Shown: positions 58,627 through 64,000 of the stretch, piece by piece
Layout of the letters: each line of letters starts with the position of its first letter
Position numbering within the stretch: position 1 is the stretch's first letter
Assembly: GCA_002375765.1 (NCBI GenBank)
Contig: DFMV01000012.1
Span: forward strand, 7,744-71,743
Length of the DNA: 64,000 nucleotides
DNA from: Rhizobiales bacterium UBA3584
Lineage (GTDB): Bacteria > Pseudomonadota > Alphaproteobacteria > Rhizobiales > Devosiaceae
Direction of reading: 5' to 3'
Notes under the pieces: model-generated
The model's input: the letters and a program-made list of their open reading frames with translations, nothing else
Told to the model about the DNA's origin: nothing
Databases searched by the model: none
Program-made: the position numbers and the translations under genes

Positions 58627-59280
58627 ATGATCGTTGGAATAATTCTCGCTGGTGGCGAGGGCCGCCGACTGGGCGGCATGCGCAAGGCACATCTCCGGCT
58701 CGGAAATCGCCCCCTGATCGACTGGGTATCGGGGGCGCTTGAACCCCAGTGCGCGCATATTGTGATTTCCAGCGGGTCGAGGCGAGATGCGCTCGTTCCC
58801 GATCTTGTGTCGGTCCCTGACGCCGAAGATGGAATCACCGGACCGGCGGCGGGGCTGCTGGCGGGAGCCTTGTGGGCGCGCGAGCACGCTTCTGGATCTC
58901 TGATGCTGTCGGTTTCTGTGGATACCCCGTTCTGGCCCCAGGATTTTGCGGCGCGCGCGACACCCCTGCTGACCGGCGAGACTCATTGTGTGGTCAGTGC
59001 ATTCGGCGACCGGGACTATCCCACCAACGCATTGTGGCGGCCCGATTCGCTGATCGGGCATCTGGCTGCCATCCCCCCTGCTCCGCGCGGCCCGCGCATC
59101 CGGGACGTGCAGGCCGCATTGGGCGTGCGGCGACTCGATTATGCGCCGGTTAACGCGCAAAACCCTTTTGCCGGCGTCAATGAGCTGGGCGATCTGCTCG
59201 CCCTTTCCCGCCGGCTGATGGATATGGAGGCATCAATGGCAAATGGGGGGTTGGCAAGCGCCACCAAATTGGCTAGATGA
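58627..59280 (+). CDS. mobA: Molybdenum cofactor guanylyltransferase
   Basis: The start is the ATG at 58627 (MIVGIILAGGEGRRLGG). The 217-residue nucleotidyltransferase shows the GTP-binding ILAGGEGRRLGG, the downstream Lys (RKAHLRLGNRPL) and the metal-binding Asp in SVSVDTPFWPQD. It attaches GMP to molybdopterin to give the bis-MGD cofactor. No other Mo-cofactor gene is adjacent. The sequence is somewhat divergent from E. coli MobA (LGGMRK in place of MGGxDK). Confidence 0.88.
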   Translation: MIVGIILAGGEGRRLGGMRKAHLRLGNRPLIDWVSGALEPQCAHIVISSGSRRDALVPDLVSVPDAEDGITGPAAGLLAGALWAREHASGSLMLSVSVDTPFWPQDFAARATPLLTGETHCVVSAFGDRDYPTNALWRPDSLIGHLAAIPPAPRGPRIRDVQAALGVRRLDYAPVNAQNPFAGVNELGDLLALSRRLMDMEASMANGGLASATKLAR

Positions 59281-59307
59281 TCGCCACCTGCCGAGCAGGC
59301 TACGCGT

Positions 59308-59382
59308 TCCCCGGTAGCTCAGTGGTAGAGCAACCGGCTGTTAACCGGTTGGTCGCTGGTTCGAATCCGGCCCGGGGAGCCA
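59308..59382 (+). tRNA. tRNA-Asn (GTT)
   Basis: The 75-base gene has acceptor TCCCCGG/CCGGGGA, D-loop TAGCTCAGTGGTAGAG, anticodon GTT in CTGTTAACC, T-loop GGTTCGAATCC and an encoded GCCA end, followed by TTTTTC. It lies 27 bases after mobA. Confidence 0.97.
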
Positions 59383-59467
59383 TTTTTCTTCCGCATTTAA
59401 TTTAGCCCCGTCGCGTTGGCACGTGTTGTCGACACGAGCATCGGCGCTGTTTTAGTGCTTAAATTCT

Positions 59468-59494
59468 TGACTGATGTTATCAAGATAATTATCC
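59468..59494 (+). promoter_or_regulatory. iron-responsive-operator-like site upstream of the SIP gene
   Basis: TGA-N9-TCA (59468-59482) matches the RirA iron-responsive-operator pattern recalled for Hyphomicrobiales and overlaps a -35-like TTGACT (59467-59472). Immediately downstream is the palindrome GATAATTATC (59484-59493), a Fur-like half. Iron-repressed expression of the flavoreductase is therefore likely (inference). Confidence 0.5.
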
Positions 59495-59528
59495 CGTGGC
59501 GTGGTACGTCCACCGGCGGGAGAGCGCG

Positions 59529-60422
59529 ATGACCCAGATGTTTTATGATGCCACGCTGTTGGGCCGGCAGGCGCTGACGCCGGGCATGGTGCGGCTGACG
59601 TTTGGCGGTGAGGGCCTGAGGGCCTTCCGGACGACGGGTATTGGCGACGAATATCTGCGGTTGTTCTTTCCCAACAAGAAGACCGGCAAACTCCATCTCC
59701 CCCATATTTCAGAAGATGGCCGCTGGACCTATCCGGACGGACAGGACGCCGTGCAATGCTCGACCTACACTGTGCGGCGCTTCGCGCAGGAGGGAGAGGA
59801 GGTCACCATCGACATCGACTTCGTGGTGCATGAGGGCGGGCTGGCCAGCGAGTGGGCACAGAGGGCCGAGCCGGGCGATCGAATAACGATCAACCGGCCG
59901 CGCGGGCTTTGCAGCCCGCCCAGGGATTATGCTTGGCAATTGCTGGTTGCCGACGCAACCGGGCTGCCGGCGCTATCGCGAATTCTCGAGCAGACGCCCG
60001 AGCACGTTCAGTCGCGTGTATTTGTGGAAGTAGCGCAAAAGGAAGACGAGCAGACCCTGCCCTATCACGCGGCGGCGACGGTGACCTGGCTGCATGGCTG
60101 CGGCAATGGTGTTGCGCCCAGCCGGCTCGAGGAAATCGTGCGTGGCGTGCCCCTGCCTGCAACTCCGGGTTATGTGTGGGTTGCGGGCGAGCAGAAGGTG
60201 GTGCGCGGCATCCGCAAATTCGTGCGCAAGGAGTTGGGATTTCCGGCCGAGCGCTACGAGCTGGTGGGATACTGGATTGCGAATGCCGAGGATTGGGAAG
60301 CCAAGTGGGACGCACTGGACCCTGCCATCAAGGCGCAGATCGATGCAGGCTGGGATTCGGGAAGGGACCGCGAAACGGTCATGGACGAATACATCGATAC
60401 TCTGGAAAAGCACGGACTTTAG
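59529..60422 (+). CDS. Siderophore-interacting protein (FAD-dependent ferric reductase)
   Basis: The start is the ATG at 59529 after GGGAG. The 297-residue protein has an N-terminal FAD-binding barrel (about 1-125) with the flavin motif STYTVRRF near 80 and IDFVVHEGGLASEW. A C-terminal NAD(P)H-binding domain (about 126-250) follows, with LLVADATGLPALSRIL and VAGEQKVVRGIRKFVRKE, and the WxNAEDW-type tail. This ViuB/YqjH type reduces ferric siderophores in the cytoplasm. Its upstream site supports iron control. There is no siderophore receptor beside it. Confidence 0.9.
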   Translation: MTQMFYDATLLGRQALTPGMVRLTFGGEGLRAFRTTGIGDEYLRLFFPNKKTGKLHLPHISEDGRWTYPDGQDAVQCSTYTVRRFAQEGEEVTIDIDFVVHEGGLASEWAQRAEPGDRITINRPRGLCSPPRDYAWQLLVADATGLPALSRILEQTPEHVQSRVFVEVAQKEDEQTLPYHAAATVTWLHGCGNGVAPSRLEEIVRGVPLPATPGYVWVAGEQKVVRGIRKFVRKELGFPAERYELVGYWIANAEDWEAKWDALDPAIKAQIDAGWDSGRDRETVMDEYIDTLEKHGL

Positions 60423-60433
60423 AAACCGGCCAT

Positions 60434-60517
60434 CGCCCCTTTTATCCCTGTACAAAAGGGCGTATATGTCGCCGCGCAGTGCCGGGCCCCTCTGGCGTAG
60501 CGCCTTTGATCGCTACG
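60434..60517 (+). promoter_or_regulatory. two hairpins in the terC leader
   Basis: A stem CGCCC(C)TTTT/AAAAGGGCG (60434-60443 with 60454-60462, one bulged C) and a second CGTAGCG/CGCTACG (60496-60502 with 60511-60517) lie between the SIP stop and terC. The first may end the SIP transcript. TerC genes are often under yybP-ykoY manganese riboswitches, but I do not see that consensus here. Confidence 0.4.
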
Positions 60518-60562
60518 TGATGTCGGAACTGCTCCACTAGTTACATGGAGAAGGTCCCGGCG

Positions 60563-61603
60563 ATGGAAAATCTCGCTTCATTTTTGTCGACCCCGTTCCT
60601 CGATACGCCTGCGTGGTTCTGGGTCGCCTTTATCGTGATCGTTGTGGCGATCATGATCTTTGATCTCGGCTTCCTGCATAAGGAGCAAAAAGAGATCAGC
60701 GCCAAGGAGAGCTTTGTTCTCTATGGCTTTTATGTCGCCGTCGCCATGGCGTTCGGCGCCTGGGTGTGGGCGGTGCGCGGCGCGGATGCCGGGCTGGAAT
60801 TTTTCACCGGCTACATCATCGAGCAGAGCCTTGCGATGGACAATATCTTCGTCATCGCGACGATCTTTGCGTTTCTGGGCGTACCACGAATCTATCAGCA
60901 CCGCGTGCTGTTCTGGGGCATTATCGGTGTGCTGCTGTTCCGCGCCATCCTAATCGGTGCCGGCGTGGCGCTGGTGCGCTCGTTCGAGCCTATCCTGTTC
61001 CTGTTCGGCGGCTTCCTGATTTTCACCGGCGTGAAGATGTTCACCAAGGTGGAGGACGACGATGACATCGAGAACAACAAGATCCTGAAATTCCTGCGAA
61101 AGCACTTCCGGATCACGCCGCAGTTTCACGGCAACAAGTTCCTTGTCGAAAAGCCCCATCCCAAGTCCGGCAAGCTGGTGCTCTGGCTGACGCCACTGGC
61201 CGTTGCGCTGCTCATGGTGGAAATTGTCGATGTGATCTTTGCCGTCGACTCGGTGCCGGCCATCTTTGCGATCACGCAGGACCCGTTCATCGTCTATACC
61301 TCGAACGTCTTTGCGGTTCTCGGTCTGCGGGCGCTGTTCTTTGCCCTTTCAGCCGCCATGGCGCGCTTCAGGTATCTCCAGGCGGCACTGGCCATCGTAC
61401 TCATCCTTGTGGGCATCAAGATCTTCCTCGTGCCGCTGCATATTCACATCGACACGCTACTGTCGCTTATCGTGACGGTATCGATCCTGGCGGCAGGCGT
61501 GGCATATTCGCTCTGGAAGACCCGCAATGATCCGCCGCTTGAAGAGCAGGCGGATCATGTCGAGCCCGCGGAATTCAAGAGCGAAAATCCTTCCAACCCG
61601 TAG
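60563..61603 (+). CDS. TerC family membrane protein
   Basis: The start is the ATG at 60563 (MENLASFLSTPFLD), preceded by GGAGAAGG; an ATG at 60545 is a weaker choice. The 346-residue protein has about nine membrane segments with the acidic motifs EQSLAMDNIFVIA near 95 and LLMVEIVDVIFAVDSVPA near 225, the metal-binding signatures of TerC/Alx. Members export manganese (Alx/MeeF type) or act in tellurite resistance. The neighbours do not suggest a tellurite operon, so a Mn-efflux or metalation role is more likely. Confidence 0.92.
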   Translation: MENLASFLSTPFLDTPAWFWVAFIVIVVAIMIFDLGFLHKEQKEISAKESFVLYGFYVAVAMAFGAWVWAVRGADAGLEFFTGYIIEQSLAMDNIFVIATIFAFLGVPRIYQHRVLFWGIIGVLLFRAILIGAGVALVRSFEPILFLFGGFLIFTGVKMFTKVEDDDDIENNKILKFLRKHFRITPQFHGNKFLVEKPHPKSGKLVLWLTPLAVALLMVEIVDVIFAVDSVPAIFAITQDPFIVYTSNVFAVLGLRALFFALSAAMARFRYLQAALAIVLILVGIKIFLVPLHIHIDTLLSLIVTVSILAAGVAYSLWKTRNDPPLEEQADHVEPAEFKSENPSNP

Positions 61604-61709
61604 GCCGCCGTCGGGCTCGCTTGACGAACAATCGGGCCGGACGTAACGCTTTCCGGAAAACAAGAGCGGCGTGGGCATTCCACGCCGCTGCCTTTCCGGA
61701 TTACTTCTC

Positions 61710-62903
61710 ATGACCGCCACGACCGCGGAGCACCAGCCCGCACGGCAGACCACGTCCCTGTGGATCTTGTTCGCCATCAGCTTTTCGCACATGCTCAACG
61801 ATCTGATGCAGGCGCTTCTGCCTGCGGTGTATCCGCTGCTGCGCGAAATCTATGCGCTCGATTTTACCCAGATCGGACTGATTACGCTGGTGAACCAGCT
61901 TACGGCGTCGCTCTTGCAGCCGCTGGTGGGATATTACACAGACAAATACCCAAAGCCGTATTCGCTACCGCTCGCCATGTGTTCGACGCTGAGCGGCTTG
62001 CTTGTTCTCTCGATGGCCTCGAGCTTTCCGATGCTGCTGGTTGCAGCGGCATTGATCGGGGTCGGCTCGTCCATCTTTCATCCTGAATCCTCCCGTGTCG
62101 CACGCATGGCCTCGGGTGGGCGGCTGGGTTTTGCCCAATCACTGTTTCAGGTTGGCGGCAATGTGGGGACGGCGATGGGGCCGTTGCTGGCGGCGTTCAT
62201 CATCATTCCGCGCGGTCAGGGCAGCGTCTCCTGGTTCGCCATCGTGGCGCTGACGGCCATTGCTGTGCTGTTCGCAGTCAGCCGGTGGTATGCGGGCCAG
62301 AACCGGATGGCAAAACCTCAGCCCGTGAGGTTGCGCGCCAATGATCTTTCCCGCGCCGGAATGATCAGTGCCTTCGCCATTCTTGCCATGCTGGTGCTGA
62401 GCAAGAACGTGTATATGGCGTCGATGACCAGCTTCTATTCGTTCTTCCTGATCGAAAAGTTCGGGCTGGAAGCCGAGACGGCGCAGCTCTATCTCTTCGT
62501 TTTCCTTGGCGCCGCGGCGGCGGGCACATTCATCGGCGGGCCGGTTGGCGACAGGGTTGGACGCAAGGTGGTGATCTGGGTTTCGATCCTGGGGCCCCTT
62601 CCCTTCACACTGGCCCTGCCCTATGTGGGGCTCGAGCTTTCGATCGTTCTGACAGCAATCATCGGCTTCATCCTGGCGTCGGCGTTCTCAGCCATTCTGG
62701 TTTACGCCCAGGAATTGCTGCCGGGCCGAGTGGGCATGATCGCGGGCCTGATGTTCGGATTTGCTTTCGGCATGGGGGCGCTCGGCGCCGCCGTGCTCGG
62801 GGTTGTAGCCGACGCAACGAGCATCATTTTTGTATTCCAGCTTTGCGCCTTCCTGCCGCTGGTGGGACTTTTGACGGCATTGCTGCCCAACACGGGAGAC
62901 TGA
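61710..62903 (+). CDS. fsr: MFS efflux transporter, fosmidomycin-resistance type
   Basis: The start is the ATG at 61710. The 397-residue major facilitator has twelve predicted helices, SFSHMLNDLMQALLPAVYPL in helix 1 (FsR hallmark), the loop 2-3 motif GYYTDKYPKP and GSSIFHPESSRVARMASGGR near 130. These match the Fsr family, which exports fosmidomycin and related compounds. No regulator is clearly tied to it. The next gene starts 2 bases after its stop and may be cotranscribed. Confidence 0.88.
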   Translation: MTATTAEHQPARQTTSLWILFAISFSHMLNDLMQALLPAVYPLLREIYALDFTQIGLITLVNQLTASLLQPLVGYYTDKYPKPYSLPLAMCSTLSGLLVLSMASSFPMLLVAAALIGVGSSIFHPESSRVARMASGGRLGFAQSLFQVGGNVGTAMGPLLAAFIIIPRGQGSVSWFAIVALTAIAVLFAVSRWYAGQNRMAKPQPVRLRANDLSRAGMISAFAILAMLVLSKNVYMASMTSFYSFFLIEKFGLEAETAQLYLFVFLGAAAAGTFIGGPVGDRVGRKVVIWVSILGPLPFTLALPYVGLELSIVLTAIIGFILASAFSAILVYAQELLPGRVGMIAGLMFGFAFGMGALGAAVLGVVADATSIIFVFQLCAFLPLVGLLTALLPNTGD

Positions 62904-62904
62904 C

Positions 62905-63339
62905 ATGACCGATCAGGCCGACCATTCCATCACCCTTTCACGCACCATCGATGCGCCCGCCGACGAATTGTTCGCTGCGTGGACCGATCCTGCCCTGCTT
63001 GAACAATGGCAGGCCGAGATCGTCGAATTCGAGCCGTTCGAGGGCGGAAAATTCCGCTTCGAGACGTCAGATGCCGACGAGCCCGGCGTCAGTCACGTCA
63101 TTAGCGGCACCGTGGCCAGCTATGAGCAGGATCGCAAGCTGGTCGAACTCTGGCACATGGAGGGCGAGGACGCTCAGCACGACAGTACGCTGATCGTAAC
63201 GTTTGCGCCGGTCGATGATGCGCGCACGGAAATCACCATCGTCGAAATCGCCGAGGCGCACGCCGACGCCGAGTCGCGGATTTTTTCCATTGAAGCCTGG
63301 CATGAGGCGCTGAACGAGCTTGCCGAGTTGCTGGAGTAG
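62905..63339 (+). CDS. SRPBCC/AHSA1 domain protein
   Basis: The 144-residue single-domain START/Bet v 1-like fold begins ITLSRTIDAPADELFAAWTD, has WQAEIVEFEPFEGGKFRFE and ends with a helix WHEALNELAELLE. Such proteins bind hydrophobic ligands or assist chaperones and often pair with an ArsR-type regulator, as here (next gene). The ATG is 2 bases after the fsr stop, suggesting cotranscription. Confidence 0.85.
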   Translation: MTDQADHSITLSRTIDAPADELFAAWTDPALLEQWQAEIVEFEPFEGGKFRFETSDADEPGVSHVISGTVASYEQDRKLVELWHMEGEDAQHDSTLIVTFAPVDDARTEITIVEIAEAHADAESRIFSIEAWHEALNELAELLE

Positions 63340-63412
63340 ATTTCCACAGGCTTGAAAGCCTAGAAGGCTGGGCGGCCTTGCTCTCGGAGCCGGAGTGTAT
63401 AAATCGGCGCTT

Positions 63413-63787
63413 ATGGACATTTTCGCTGTAGTTGCCGATCCCACGCGGCGCCGGATGATCGATATGCTCGTTGGCGGCGAATTGCCGGCCGGTGCTTTTG
63501 TCGCCGCGTTTCCCGGTATGACGCAGCCGGCGATTTCCCAGCATCTGAAAGTGCTGCGCGATGCGGGCGTCGCGACAGTGCGGGCCGATCGGCAGCGGCG
63601 GCTTTATTGCCTGGTTCCCAATGGGCTTGAACCGTTGCGGGACTGGGTGGCGCCGCTGGTGCCGGTTGCCGAGGCTGCAAAGCCGGCGATGGTTGAGAGC
63701 GTTGAACAGCCGCCGATCAAACCAAGAGCACGACCGAAGCCCAAGCCTTCTGTCGAGCCGGAACTGACGCTCGACCTGTTCGGGTAG
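63413..63787 (+). CDS. ArsR-family winged-helix regulator
   Basis: The 124-residue regulator begins MDIFAVVADPTRRRMIDML and has the recognition helix TQPAISQHLKVLRDAG and the wing RADRQRRLYCLVP. There are no Cys/His metal-binding pairs, so it is of the non-metal ArsR type that accompanies AHSA1 genes. The tail (about 85-124) is Pro/Lys-rich and unusual. No Shine-Dalgarno precedes the ATG, and a TATAAAT lies 18 bases upstream, so the message may have a very short leader. Confidence 0.85.
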   Translation: MDIFAVVADPTRRRMIDMLVGGELPAGAFVAAFPGMTQPAISQHLKVLRDAGVATVRADRQRRLYCLVPNGLEPLRDWVAPLVPVAEAAKPAMVESVEQPPIKPRARPKPKPSVEPELTLDLFG

Positions 63788-63812
63788 GCTGATCCGGCCG
63801 TCCCCAGACGTC

Positions 63813-63834
63813 ATCCCGGGCGAAGACCCGGGAT
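63813..63834. repeat. REP-like palindrome between convergent genes
   Basis: The arms ATCCCGGG and CCCGGGAT with a 6-base loop (CGAAGA), inside GTCATCCCGGG...CCCGGGATC, match the intergenic palindrome type widely repeated in Hyphomicrobiales. It sits between the convergent ArsR and CysC genes and may serve as a bidirectional terminator. Only one copy was seen in the window. Confidence 0.65.
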
Positions 63835-63889
63835 CAAGGCCGGGGTGGCAGGGTATTGGGTTTGGCCGGGCTGAGGCCTGACAGCGGCG

Positions 63890-64000
63890 TCAGATACCCA
63901 GCCTTTTATAGATTTCGTCGGTCATTTGTTCTGGTGTTTTTGTTGCGCCATTGAGGGTTATGTCGGCGCGTTCTGGGGGTTCGAAGGGGCTGTCGATGCC
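63890..64000 (-). CDS. cysC: Adenylylsulfate (APS) kinase, C-terminal fragment
   Basis: Only the last 36 residues and TGA lie in the window. They read GIDSPFEPPERADITLNG... and end YKRLGI, which matches the C-terminal end of APS kinases (FTGIDSPYEPP type), whether single CysC or the kinase half of a CysN/C fusion. The product phosphorylates APS to PAPS. Third-codon positions are noticeably less GC-rich than in the neighbours, so transfer is possible. The rest of the gene lies beyond the right edge. Confidence 0.75.
   Translation of the reverse strand, partial: GIDSPFEPPERADITLNGATKTPEQMTDEIYKRLGI

Larger units (their letters stand above)
9532..62621 (-). repeat. strand-biased GGGCAGGG octamers (KOPS/AIMS-like)
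   Basis: Minus-strand GGGCAGGG starts (as CCCTGCCC on plus) at 9532, 10761, 17832, 20345, 24362, 31285, 33856, 35557, 37088, 45805, 47693, 48150, 49766, 53096, 60055 and 62614; one plus-strand copy was found at 54903. Two of the 16 lie in plus-strand genes (60055, 62614) and two are intergenic, so the bias is not a by-product of gene direction alone. This is the E. coli KOPS core that directs FtsK towards dif. The search was by eye and may miss copies. Confidence 0.7.

Noticed and set aside
59308..59382. tRNA-Asn as an attachment site for an integrated element
   Set aside because: No integrase, no repeated tRNA end and no foreign-looking cargo gene were seen downstream.
60423..60562. yybP-ykoY manganese riboswitch before terC
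   Set aside because: TerC-type genes often carry one, and two hairpins exist, but the conserved riboswitch sequence elements could not be found.
1..64000. CRISPR arrays, insertion sequences, prophage genes or toxin-antitoxin pairs
   Set aside because: No regularly spaced repeats, transposase or integrase motifs, phage structural genes or recognisable toxin-antitoxin pairs were found on either strand.

Overview
The window is a high-GC, gene-dense stretch of an alphaproteobacterial chromosome. Gene order points to Hyphomicrobiales (Rhizobiales), plausibly a Devosia/Pelagibacterium-like member. The evidence is the run rpsB-tsf-pyrH-frr-uppS-cdsA-rseP-bamA-lpxD-fabZ-lpxA-lpxI-lpxB facing gltA, the block dnaE-lolD-lolC-proS-DUF1467-rnj-birA-nuoN..A, and alphaproteobacterial SOS boxes at lexA. 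The genus is inference. Most genes lie on the minus strand.

Region by region. (1) 1-7841: a tripartite tricarboxylate transporter locus with a PrpF/GalD-type isomerase (cut by the window edge), a fused TctA-TctB permease, two paralogous TctC binding proteins and a TctDE two-component system. It looks like a self-contained module that senses, imports and begins processing an unsaturated tricarboxylate-like acid. (2) 7906-13793: autoregulated lexA, comEC, gltX and gltA. (3) 13790-26680: lipid A, outer-membrane assembly, phospholipid, undecaprenyl and translation-factor genes, many with 4-8 base overlaps. dxr is absent from its usual place between cdsA and rseP. (4) 26690-37247: dnaE, a 32-residue micro-ORF with two SOS-like boxes at its promoter, lolD/lolC, proS, a predicted small RNA with promoter and terminator, DUF1467, RNase J and birA. 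(5) 37259-52168: the complete 14-gene complex I operon nuoA-N. (6) 52477-54608: three outer-membrane beta-barrel proteins, two with strong terminators. (7) 54991-64000: accessory and mixed content: a cupin-type XRE regulator, membrane and secreted proteins of unknown function, tRNA-Cys, mobA, tRNA-Asn, a siderophore-interacting flavoreductase with an iron-responsive-operator-like site, terC, fsr, an SRPBCC/ArsR pair, a REP-like palindrome and the tail of an APS kinase gene.

Scale-level signal: the octamer GGGCAGGG (the E. coli KOPS type GGGNAGGG) was found at least 16 times on the minus strand and once on the plus strand, regardless of gene direction. This suggests the minus strand is the leading strand here, with the origin beyond the right end and dif/terminus beyond the left end. 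No CRISPR array, insertion sequence, integrase or prophage gene was seen. All family names come from motif recognition by eye, without database searches.
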